From Salinisphaera sp. (GTDB taxonomy: Bacteria; Pseudomonadota; Gammaproteobacteria; Nevskiales; Salinisphaeraceae), in NCBI RefSeq assembly GCF_002729955.1, contig NZ_PBYA01000026.1, positions 1 through 64,000 of the forward strand: a DNA stretch of 64,000 nt. The letters are read 5' to 3'. The position numbers and the translations under genes are program-made. The notes below the pieces were generated by a model. That model was not told the DNA's origin, searched no databases, and worked only from the letters and a program-made list of their open reading frames with translations. Positions 1-8,638 of this stretch are shown here, one piece after another; positions within the stretch are counted from its first letter, which is position 1, and each line of letters begins with the position of its first letter.

Positions 1-213
1 CTGCTGGAAATCGTGTCGTCGCTGGAGTCGGACTACGATCCGGTCTGGGGGTCGCTGGTCAAACAGACCATCAAGCGCGTCTACCCGAGCTTCAATGAAA
101 GCTACTACGGCTTCAAAAGCTTCACCGATCTGCTCCAGTCGGCAGAAAAGAACGGCCAGATCACCCTCGAATACGACGCCGAACGGGGTAATTACAAGGT
201 GGCCGTCAGCTAA
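1..213 (+). CDS. C-terminal end of an OST-HTH/LOTUS-type protein (5' truncated)
   Basis: The reading frame is open from base 1 and ends in TAA at 211-213, giving the last 70 residues of a protein that starts outside the window. The visible part reads like a winged-helix OST-HTH/LOTUS domain: a helix with LVKQTIKRVYPSF, then FKSFTDLLQSAEKNG, then a beta-wing (ITLEYDAERGNYKVAV). In bacteria this domain is usually the C-terminal half of NYN (PIN-like) nuclease proteins of the DUF88/LabA type and is thought to bind RNA. The NYN part cannot be checked here, so the family is an inference from this domain alone. Confidence 0.7.
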   Translation: MLEIVSSLESDYDPVWGSLVKQTIKRVYPSFNESYYGFKSFTDLLQSAEKNGQITLEYDAERGNYKVAVS

Positions 214-246
214 CGCTAACGTTGGCCGGCGCGCAAGACGGCCAAC

Positions 247-277
247 AAAAAACCCGGCGTCGTGAAACGACGCCGGG
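247..277 (-). terminator. Rho-independent terminator of the SodC-like gene
   Basis: A perfect 11-bp stem (CCCGGCGTCGT at 253-263, GAA loop, complement at 267-277) is followed on the minus strand by six T (247-252 read as A on the plus strand). There is no T tract on the plus side, so it serves the minus-strand gene ending at 308. Confidence 0.85.
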
Positions 278-307
278 CTAGGCTGGGCTCAAGCGGCCCG
301 AGCCGGC

Positions 308-1165
308 TTACATCGACGATTCGCTGCGATTGGCCTCGCTGTCGTTCATGCTCGAACCCGTGGCGCCTTCGCCGTTCGACATGCCGGCATCGCCGCTGTT
401 GGCGTTCGAATCCATGCCGGCGTCGTCGGCTTCGGCAATACCGATCACGCCACAGGCCTGACGCGAACCGGCGGCGCCGATCGGCGGCTGGCTCGGATCG
501 TTGGCTTTCTCATGGATGATCACGCCGCGGCCGATCAGCGCCTTGGCGCCGGTCAGCGAAGCGCCGTCGAGCATGCCCTCGTCGGAGGCGGTGCCGTCTT
601 CGCCAACGTCGAGATCACCCAGGTCGCCGGTGATGCGGTCGATATCGGCCGGCGGGTTCTTGGAGCTGCCCTGCAGGTTGAAGTGGGTACCGGCAGACTT
701 GCCATCGCCCGACGAGCAATCGCCGTAGAGATGGATATGGTAGCCGTGCTTGCCGGGCTCGAGCCCTTCCGCTTCGGTGGTATAGGCCAGACCGCCGTCC
801 TGCGGGGTGAAGCGGATCGTGGCCGACACGCCGTCGTTGCCCTCGGTGCCGTGCAGTACGGCGACTGCCGCACGCGGCATGTCTTCACTGGCCGTGCTAT
901 TGGCGGCGCTGCCATCGGCCGGGCTGTTGCGATGGCCGTCCAGCATCGTGTCGTCGCCCATCTGCGATTCGTTACCCGTCTGGGGCGCGGTCTCGGTGGC
1001 GGTGTCGTTGCTGTTCTCGCTGGCCGTATTGGTCTGGGCGTCGGGGCTGGTGTTCGCCGTATCGGCGGCAGCGGCATCGTTGTTCTGATCGTCGTTGTTG
1101 CCGCATGCGGTCAGGCTCATGGCCAGCAGCATGGCAGCGGAAACGGAGACTACGGATTTCATCAT
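308..1165 (-). CDS. SodC-like Cu/Zn superoxide dismutase family lipoprotein, zinc site degenerate
   Basis: This 285-residue protein starts at a tandem ATG-ATG (1165/1162) preceded by AAGGA; an upstream in-frame extension to 1270 lacks a signal and overlaps the next gene. A signal peptide ends in lipobox LTAC (Cys21), so it is probably a lipoprotein. A low-complexity Asn/Asp/Ala/Thr stretch (about 23-98) leads to a SodC domain (about 99-245). Copper ligands are present: His143 and His145 (GYHIH), His161 (GTHFN) and His218 (VIIHEKAND). The disulfide pair Cys150/Cys238, the zinc-type Asp181 (GDLG) and the catalytic Arg235 (GSRQACG) are also kept. The two other zinc histidines expected between GTHFN and GDLG are absent. 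The C-terminal 40 residues are Ser/Asn/Gly/Met-rich. The expected role is envelope superoxide dismutation, possibly as a copper-only enzyme. Confidence 0.85.
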   Translation of the reverse strand: MMKSVVSVSAAMLLAMSLTACGNNDDQNNDAAAADTANTSPDAQTNTASENSNDTATETAPQTGNESQMGDDTMLDGHRNSPADGSAANSTASEDMPRAAVAVLHGTEGNDGVSATIRFTPQDGGLAYTTEAEGLEPGKHGYHIHLYGDCSSGDGKSAGTHFNLQGSSKNPPADIDRITGDLGDLDVGEDGTASDEGMLDGASLTGAKALIGRGVIIHEKANDPSQPPIGAAGSRQACGVIGIAEADDAGMDSNANSGDAGMSNGEGATGSSMNDSEANRSESSM

Positions 1166-1223
1166 GGACCGTCCTTTCCTTGGGAATGTCTGGAGTGAGG
1201 GGGTGGCGTTCATGTAAGCATGT

Positions 1224-1649
1224 TCAGCCAAGACTTGCGTGCAGCCGCGCGACGATGGCTTCGGCGTCATGCGCGTCGGTGAACAAATCGGCGTAATGGG
1301 CCTGCATCCAGCCGCCCAGCTCGGCGCGGCGGGTGTTCAGCAGATCGGCCAGTGCGGCGATGTTCTCGCCACCGCCGACGGCGGCCTCGCGGCGCAGCGG
1401 ATCGCGCTGGGAATCCACGAACGCCACGGTTTGTTGGTAGCGCGGCGTGTTCGGCTCGGTGACCGATGCATCAGTGGTGCCACGGCTGCTGGCCAGTACG
1501 CCTTTTGCGACCGACCGGGTTACCTCGGCGGCCACGTCGGTCGTGCTGATCGCGGCCGAGCAGCCGCCCAGCAGCGTTGTGGCTGCCAGCAATGCGACAG
1601 GCAGCACGTGTTTGCCCCTCGCCGGTGCGCGGTTGAATCTGACAATCAA
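1224..1649 (-). CDS. Small predicted lipoprotein, DUF3015-like C-terminus
   Basis: A 141-residue protein with the only workable start a TTG at 1649, preceded by a GGGGG-rich purine stretch. The N-terminus has basic residues, a hydrophobic run and lipobox LLGGC (Cys about 30), so it is probably a membrane-anchored periplasmic lipoprotein. The mature part has no catalytic signature. Its end (ENIAALADLLN followed by WMQAHYADLF) resembles the helical C-terminus of DUF3015 proteins, but it is shorter than usual and the match is tentative. It lies 58 bases upstream of the SodC-like gene on the same strand, so the two could be cotranscribed. Function unknown. Confidence 0.6.
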   Translation of the reverse strand: MIVRFNRAPARGKHVLPVALLAATTLLGGCSAAISTTDVAAEVTRSVAKGVLASSRGTTDASVTEPNTPRYQQTVAFVDSQRDPLRREAAVGGGENIAALADLLNTRRAELGGWMQAHYADLFTDAHDAEAIVARLHASLG

Positions 1650-1765
1650 GGATATCCCCCTTACCGTTATCGTTATGCGGCCACGCTATCGTCTGGGCGT
1701 AGCCAGCACAATAGGGGATTGTCGCCAGGCCGGCGCGTGGCGGCGCCCGTGTTCACGGAGTTTGT

Positions 1766-2671
1766 ATGACATGCCAGGTTTTTCGAACGCCCGATGCGCG
1801 CTTTTCAAGCCTGTCCGGTTTTGATTACCGGCCCCGCTATGTCGAGGTGGACGGGCTGCGCATGGCATACGTCGAAGCCGGCCCGGCCGCGGCCCGGCCC
1901 GTGGTGCTGTTACATGGCGAGCCGAGTTGGTCGTATCTGTATCGCCACATGATCGCGCCGTTGGCGGCCGCCGGTTATCGCGTACTCGCCCCGGACCTGA
2001 TCGGCTGCGGTCGTTCCGACAAGCCGGGTGCCGTGGCGGACTACAGCTATGCCCGCCATGTCGCCTGGACCTGGGCCTGGTTCGAGCAGCTTGGGCTTGG
2101 TGACGTGACCCTGTTCTGCCAGGACTGGGGATCGCTGATCGGCCTCAGGCTGGTCGCCGAGCATGCCGATACGTTCGCGCGGGTTTTCGTCGGCAACGGC
2201 TTTCTGCCCACCGGGGACGAAACCATGCCGATGCTGTTCTCGGCCTGGCGTGCCTTCGCGCGTTACAGCCCGGTGTTTCCGGTGGGTGCGATCCTGCAGG
2301 CGGGCAGTCGACGCTGGCTGACGCGCGCCGAACGCGCCGCGTACAACGCCCCGTTTCCGGACAAGCGTTATACCGCCGGCATTCGAGCGTTCCCACGGCT
2401 CGTGCCGATAACATCCGACGACCCTGCCACGCCGGCCAACCGGGCGGCCTGGCAATCGCTGGCGCGTTTTTCACGCCCGTTTCATACCTGCTTCGCCGAC
2501 GGCGATCCGGTCACGCGGGGGGCTGATCGCGCGCTGCGCCGGCGCGTGGCGGGCGCGGCCGATGCCGCGCACACCACGATTCGGGGCGCGCGGCACTTTC
2601 TTCAGGAAGATCAGGGCGAAGCAATCGCCGAATTCATGCTTGCCCAAATGGGCCCATCGGGTTGCGCCTAG
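1766..2671 (+). CDS. Haloalkane dehalogenase-like alpha/beta hydrolase (HLD-I/DhmA type)
   Basis: A 301-residue cytoplasmic alpha/beta hydrolase with ATG start and ACGGAG upstream. The oxyanion/halide region reads HGEPSWSYLYR (about residue 50). The nucleophile is an aspartate in CQDWGS (about 118), not the serine of esterases, and the tryptophan beside it is the expected halide-binding partner. The cap contains NAPFPDKRY, as in HLD-I enzymes. The acid is probably in FADGDPVT and the base is His in GARHFLQED. These features together fit haloalkane dehalogenase subfamily I, which cleaves carbon-halogen bonds by water. The glycine after DWG is replaced by serine (DWGS), so activity on real haloalkanes is not certain; an epoxide hydrolase relative is the main alternative. 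Confidence 0.8.
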   Translation: MTCQVFRTPDARFSSLSGFDYRPRYVEVDGLRMAYVEAGPAAARPVVLLHGEPSWSYLYRHMIAPLAAAGYRVLAPDLIGCGRSDKPGAVADYSYARHVAWTWAWFEQLGLGDVTLFCQDWGSLIGLRLVAEHADTFARVFVGNGFLPTGDETMPMLFSAWRAFARYSPVFPVGAILQAGSRRWLTRAERAAYNAPFPDKRYTAGIRAFPRLVPITSDDPATPANRAAWQSLARFSRPFHTCFADGDPVTRGADRALRRRVAGAADAAHTTIRGARHFLQEDQGEAIAEFMLAQMGPSGCA

Positions 2672-2680
2672 TCGCTATCT

Positions 2681-3412
2681 TCAGCTGATCTCTTCGTACA
2701 GCGCGCGATACTGTTCCGCCGCCCGGCTGCGGGGCGCATAGACGCTGATCGGTGCGCGATGCGCGCCCATCTGTTCGACGTGCGTGCTGTAGTCAATGAA
2801 CGTCTTCGGCGCTTTTTTCATCGTCGCCGGCGGCGATTCGATCATCTCGCGATGCATCTTGCGGCGACGATCGGCCATGGAGAAGAAGGGGATCACCCGC
2901 GTCTTGCCGACCTTTTTATCCTCGACGTGTTCGAGCACCTCGTCGAGCGCGCGCAGCGACAGCGGCGTGGGCACCACCGGCACCAGCACGCGATCGGCCG
3001 CGCGCAGCACCGAGGTGGCCAGCGCGCCGATGCCCGGCGGGCAGTCGAGCACGAGCAGCGAATAGCTTTCCGAGAACGGGTCGATCAGGCTTTCCAGCAC
3101 CTTGCGCGGCTGCTTGGCGGCATGAATCTGGGCATCCCAGTCCCGATAGCCACGATCGCCCGGCAGGATCGCCAGCCGTTCGTAGGCAGTGGGCTTGATA
3201 TAGCGCCCCAGTGGTTCCTTGCCGGAAACCACCTGCTTGGCCGAAATCTCGGGCGATTCGTCGATGCCGTAATACCAGCTTGCCGCCCCCTGCGGGTCCA
3301 GATCCCAGAGCAGCACGTGCTTCCCCGACTGGGCTGCCTCGTAGGCAAGATTGACGGCAGCGGCGGTCTTCCCGACACCGCCTTTAAGGCTGTAGAGCGC
3401 GATTGTTTTCAT
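2681..3412 (-). CDS. Orphan ParA/MinD-type ATPase
   Basis: The start is taken at ATG 3412, which puts the deviant Walker A motif KGGVGKT directly behind the first strand (MKTIALYSLKGG); the longer ORF to 3472 adds an unlikely tail. The protein has 243 residues. Other ParA motifs follow: WDLDPQGA (A'), VLDCPPG (Walker B, about 118). Such ATPases form ATP-dependent dimers that position plasmids, chromosomes or large protein complexes. There is no parB, no parS-like repeat and no MinC/E partner nearby, so cargo is unknown. The gene is convergent with the dehalogenase-like gene (9-bp gap) and divergent from the phosphodiesterase gene. Confidence 0.85.
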   Translation of the reverse strand: MKTIALYSLKGGVGKTAAAVNLAYEAAQSGKHVLLWDLDPQGAASWYYGIDESPEISAKQVVSGKEPLGRYIKPTAYERLAILPGDRGYRDWDAQIHAAKQPRKVLESLIDPFSESYSLLVLDCPPGIGALATSVLRAADRVLVPVVPTPLSLRALDEVLEHVEDKKVGKTRVIPFFSMADRRRKMHREMIESPPATMKKAPKTFIDYSTHVEQMGAHRAPISVYAPRSRAAEQYRALYEEIS

Positions 3413-3515
3413 GCGCTGAAGTTTAATCAGAAAACGCGACGCGCATCTATCGTGCGCCGCTGAAAACCGCAAGCGAACGCATTGACCGCTGCGTACGACC
3501 GGTTAAGCTCGCCCA

Positions 3516-4013
3516 ATGCGTATAGCCCTGATTGCCGATACCCACGGTCACCTCGACCCCCAAGTGGCCGATGCCGTTCGCGGTGCCGATGTACTGGTCC
3601 ACGCCGGCGATGTCGGCGACGGCATCGAGGCGGCCATGGCGCCGCTGGCTGCCCGGCTGGTGATCGTGCCCGGTAACAACGACCCGGCCGATGCACCCTG
3701 GCCCGAAAGCGAAGTGCTCGACCTGCCCGGCGGTGCGCTTGCCGTCATTCATGGTCACCAGTGGCCGGCAAAAACCCGCCACCGCAAGCTGCGGGAACGT
3801 TTTCCCGACGCCCGAGCCATCGTTTGCGGGCACAGCCACCGGCGCCTGGAGGACACCGACCAGACGCCCTGGGTACTCAACCCCGGCGCGGCCGGTCGTT
3901 CTCGCGCCTATGGCGGACCCGGCTTAATCGAGCTGATCGCCGAGTCGGATCGCTGGCAGGTGCGGGCCCAGTCGTTCGAGCCGCAGGGCCAGCGCCGAGG
4001 CAAGCGCGGCTGA
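3516..4013 (+). CDS. YfcE/MJ0936-type metallophosphoesterase
   Basis: A compact 165-residue calcineurin-like phosphoesterase. All metal-binding blocks are visible: ADTHG (block I, residue 7), AGDVGD (block II), PGNND (block III), IHGHQW, and CGHSHRR followed by NPGAAG. This layout matches the small bacterial YfcE family, cytosolic two-metal phosphodiesterases tested on artificial substrates with poorly known natural ones. The gene is monocistronic; a 141-bp gap with no other signal separates it from the convergent peptidase gene. Confidence 0.85.
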   Translation: MRIALIADTHGHLDPQVADAVRGADVLVHAGDVGDGIEAAMAPLAARLVIVPGNNDPADAPWPESEVLDLPGGALAVIHGHQWPAKTRHRKLRERFPDARAIVCGHSHRRLEDTDQTPWVLNPGAAGRSRAYGGPGLIELIAESDRWQVRAQSFEPQGQRRGKRG

Positions 4014-4154
4014 ATACCGCTTTTAAGATAATCGGCTCGACGGCAGCGTGGCCGGCGGCCGTCATGGCGATCGACCGGCCCGGCACGCAATGTTGCGTAT
4101 CAAAGAGCTGGCCTGGGCTTTTCGAGATAGCGCCACGCCAGCCCCGTCGCCCCG

Positions 4155-6362
4155 TCAGTAGACTTCGTTGGCCCGAATCGGGTCGGGGCCGGCTTCGTCG
4201 TCTTGCGAATATTGCGCCTTATTGAAGGCATCGAGCACGAACGCATAGATCATCGCCGTTTCTTCGAGGGCCGTGAAACGCCCGGGCAGGCCGCCGTGGC
4301 CGGCGGCCATATGCGTCTTGAGCAGTAGCGGGTTGCTGTCGGTCTTGTGGGCACGCAGCTTGGCGACCCATTTGGCCGGTTCCCAGTAGGTCACCCGCGG
4401 GTCGGATACGCCGGCAATGGCGAGAATGGGCGGATAGGCCTGGGCCTGGACGTTCTGATAGGGGCAGTAGCTGCGAATGGTCTCGAAGGCGGCCACGTCG
4501 TCGCGCGGGTTGCCCCATTCCGGCCATTCCGGCGGCGTGAGCGGCAGGCTGTCGTCCATCATCGTATTGAGCACGTCGACAAACGGCACGTCGGCGATGG
4601 CCGCGCCCCACAGATCGGGCCGCTGGTTGAGCACCGCGCCCACCAGCATGCCGCCCGCGCTGCCGCCGTGTGGCACGAGCCGGCCGGCCGCACTGTAGCC
4701 GGTGGCCACCAGATGTTCGGCAACCGCGATGAAATCGCTGAACGTATTGGGCTTGTGCACCAGCTTGCCGTTGGCATACCAGCGATAGCCGCATTCCTTG
4801 CCGCCGCGAACGTGGGCGGTGGCATGCACGAAGCCGCGATCGATCAGCGAAAACCGGCTGGAAGAAAACGCCGCGGCTTCGGAAATACCGTAGGCGCCGT
4901 AGCCGTGCAGCAGACAGGGGGCGCTGCCGTCGATCGGCGTATCCACGTGGTGAATGAGGGTGACCGGCACCTGGGCCCCGTCGGCTGCGGTGGCATGCAG
5001 CCGTCGTACGACATAGGCCCGCGGGTCGAACCCGCTGGGCACCGCGCGCCGCTTGCGCAGCTGGCGCTCGCGGGTGGCCATGTCGTAGTCGTAGGTTTCG
5101 TCGGGCGTATTCGGCGCGCTGTAGATGAAGCGCAGCGTGGAGGTGTCGTGCTCGTAGCCCGGCGCGATGCCCAGGCTGTAGGCCTCGGCATCGAAGCGGA
5201 TGGCATGGTCCTCACCGCTGGTTTTGTCGGTGATGACGATACGCGGCAGGGCGTCGGCGCGTTCCATGCGTACGCGAAACCCGGCGAATTCGACATGATC
5301 CAGCAGCAGCCGGCCCGGCACGTGCTCGACGATTGTCTGCCAGTGCTCGCGTGCGGGCGTGGCGATGGGTGTGCGCACCATCTTGAAGTCTTCGGCGCCG
5401 TCGGCGTTGGTCATGAGCACGAAGTATTCGCCGTCGTCTTCGACGCTGTATTCCTGGCCCTCGACGCGTTCGGCGATCAGGCGCGGTGCGTCCCAGGGCG
5501 TGGCCGAGTCGATGACCCGTGTTTCGCTGGTGGCATGATCGTGGGCGTGGATCAGGATGAAGCGATCGCTCTGGGTGGTATCCACCGATACGAAAAAGCC
5601 CGGGTCGGCCTCGGCATAGACCAGCTCCGCGCTTTCCGGCGCATCGCCGAGCGCCAGCCGCCAGACCTTGCAGGGGCGGTGGTTGTCGTCGAGCGTGGTG
5701 AAGAACAGGGTGGCGCTGTCGGCGGACCACATCAGGTTGCCGGTGGTGTTGGGAATCGGCGGCTGAACTTCACGCTGGGTTTCGATATCGCGCACGTGCA
5801 GCGTAAAGGCTTCCGAGCCGCGTTCGTCCAGGGCAAAGGCCAGCAGGCGATGGTCGCGGCTGTGGTTGACCGCGCCCAGGCTGAAATAGGCCCGGCCTCG
5901 AGCCTCGGCGTCGCCGTCGAGCAGGATCTGTTCGTTGTCCAGGCCATCCTCGGGCATGGGGGCATCGGCAGGCCGGTCGTCGTTGCCGGCGCGCGGCGCT
6001 CGACAGAAGATCGGGTGCTGGCCGGCCTCGCGAAAACGCACGTAGTAGTACCAGTCGCCGTCCGGGGTGGGCACGCTGGTATCGCGCTCGGCGATTCGAG
6101 CCCGCAGTTCCGCGACCAGCCGCTGGCGAAACGACGACAGCGGCGCCATATGCGCATCGGTATAGTCGTTTTCCGCCTGCAGATAGGCCGCGATATCGGC
6201 ATGCAGCAACGACGGATCATGCATCGCCTCGCGCCAGTGCTCGTCGCGCAGCCAGGCATAGTCGTCTACCAGCGTCACGCCATGACGCTGCTCGCTGACC
6301 GGCCGTCGGCGGGCGACCGGGGGCTGACTTGGGCGGGGGCGATCGATGCGTGCGTCGGTCAT
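4155..6362 (-). CDS. ptrB: Oligopeptidase B (S9A prolyl oligopeptidase family)
   Basis: The protein is 735 residues from ATG 6362 (the ORF could extend to 6413, but MTDARIDRP is a better start). An N-terminal beta-propeller is followed by an alpha/beta hydrolase domain. The catalytic serine is in GGSAGGML, the aspartate lies in the region of AGVSDPRV, and the histidine is in MAAGHGG. The N-terminal DDYAWLRDEHW block is typical of oligopeptidase B, which cleaves short peptides after basic residues in the cytoplasm. No signal peptide is present. It is slightly longer than the roughly 690-residue E. coli enzyme. It stands alone, with 66 bases to the DUF2254 gene upstream on the same strand. Confidence 0.9.
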   Translation of the reverse strand: MTDARIDRPRPSQPPVARRRPVSEQRHGVTLVDDYAWLRDEHWREAMHDPSLLHADIAAYLQAENDYTDAHMAPLSSFRQRLVAELRARIAERDTSVPTPDGDWYYYVRFREAGQHPIFCRAPRAGNDDRPADAPMPEDGLDNEQILLDGDAEARGRAYFSLGAVNHSRDHRLLAFALDERGSEAFTLHVRDIETQREVQPPIPNTTGNLMWSADSATLFFTTLDDNHRPCKVWRLALGDAPESAELVYAEADPGFFVSVDTTQSDRFILIHAHDHATSETRVIDSATPWDAPRLIAERVEGQEYSVEDDGEYFVLMTNADGAEDFKMVRTPIATPAREHWQTIVEHVPGRLLLDHVEFAGFRVRMERADALPRIVITDKTSGEDHAIRFDAEAYSLGIAPGYEHDTSTLRFIYSAPNTPDETYDYDMATRERQLRKRRAVPSGFDPRAYVVRRLHATAADGAQVPVTLIHHVDTPIDGSAPCLLHGYGAYGISEAAAFSSSRFSLIDRGFVHATAHVRGGKECGYRWYANGKLVHKPNTFSDFIAVAEHLVATGYSAAGRLVPHGGSAGGMLVGAVLNQRPDLWGAAIADVPFVDVLNTMMDDSLPLTPPEWPEWGNPRDDVAAFETIRSYCPYQNVQAQAYPPILAIAGVSDPRVTYWEPAKWVAKLRAHKTDSNPLLLKTHMAAGHGGLPGRFTALEETAMIYAFVLDAFNKAQYSQDDEAGPDPIRANEVY

Positions 6363-6428
6363 GCGGCTTGGTTCGAAAATGGCCAACCCGATAACATCGG
6401 GCTCGAACGGCACGGAATCAAGCCGGGT

Positions 6429-7754
<1,326 letters not shown>

Positions 7755-7818
7755 TGGCTTGGCTCGAAGCGCCGGGCTCGGGATGATGGACGAACCATAC
7801 CGGAATCCAGGAACGACC

Positions 7819-8346
7819 ATGCAGCGAAAGATCCACGGCCTGACCATCGAATGCATCAAGGGCGATATCACCCGGCAGCCGGATATCGGCGTGATCGTCA
7901 ACGCCGCCAACAAGCAACTCAAGGGCGGCGGCGGTGTGGACGGCGCCATCCATCGCGCGGCCGGGCCGAAACTGGTCGAGGCCAGTCGTGCCCTGGCGCC
8001 GATCGAAGCCGGCGAGGCGGTGATCACCCCGGCCTTCGATCTGCCCAACGACCACGTCGTGCATTGCGCCGGCCCCGTCTACAGCAAGAGCCAGCCTGTG
8101 GCCGCCCAGCTGGCCAGCTGCTATCGGCTGTCCATGCAGCTCGCCGAGCAGGAAAACGCCGAATCGATCGCCTTTCCGGCCATTTCTGCCGGCATTTACG
8201 GCTACCCGCTCGACGAAGCGGCCGATATTGCCGTGAGCACCGTGGCCGACTGCGCGGCACGCGCACAAAGCCTCAAGCGAGTGCGTTTCGTGCTCTTTTC
8301 CGACGATGCGCTGGCCGCCTTCGAGCAGGCGCTCGACAGGCGTTGA
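7819..8346 (+). CDS. ymdB: Macro-domain protein, O-acetyl-ADP-ribose deacetylase type
   Basis: The start is ATG 7819 with AGGA just upstream; the longer ORF from 7720 overlaps the divergent gene. The 175-residue protein is a single macro domain. Signature blocks are GDIT, IVNAANKQLKGGGGVDGAIH (ADP-ribose pocket, about 26-45) and FPAISAGIYGYP (phosphate loop). This matches the MacroD/YmdB class, which removes O-acetyl from ADP-ribose or mono-ADP-ribose from proteins and, in E. coli, also modulates RNase III. Cytosolic. It is a single-gene unit; PhoX starts 292 bases downstream behind its own promoter. Confidence 0.9.
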   Translation: MQRKIHGLTIECIKGDITRQPDIGVIVNAANKQLKGGGGVDGAIHRAAGPKLVEASRALAPIEAGEAVITPAFDLPNDHVVHCAGPVYSKSQPVAAQLASCYRLSMQLAEQENAESIAFPAISAGIYGYPLDEAADIAVSTVADCAARAQSLKRVRFVLFSDDALAAFEQALDRR

Positions 8347-8384
8347 GCCTGTTCAGCAAGCGCTTTTCTGTGGTGGCCACGAAA

Positions 8385-8440
8385 CCGTCATGAAAACGCC
8401 CCGGTGTGGTCATGGAGATGTCACAGCCAACGCCTAGCGT
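8385..8440 (+). promoter_or_regulatory. Candidate Pho box and -10 of phoX
   Basis: Two half sites resembling the PhoB consensus CTGTCAT occur at 11-bp pitch: TGGTCAT (8407-8413) and ATGTCAC (8418-8424), 10 of 14 positions matching. A further CCGTCAT at 8385-8391 is 22 bp upstream, in the same helical phase. Exactly 10 nt after the box lies TAGCGT (8435-8440), the position of the -10 in the E. coli phoA and pstS promoters. The predicted leader to the phoX ATG would be about 190 nt, which is long. Confidence 0.6.
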
Positions 8441-8638
8441 GCGGTGGCAAATGGCCTGTTGCCGTTTGTCATGGGGTTTCGCGAAAGATTGCTTTGGCCG
8501 CAACGCCGTGTTGCGACGAAGCCCTCCTGCGCCCGTACCGGGCGTTTCAACGCGATAAACCCGGCGAACGCCAGCCGTGCCGGCGCAGTTGTCTGCGCAT
8601 GCCAAAACAAGATTGACCACCACCACCGAGGGCGGACC

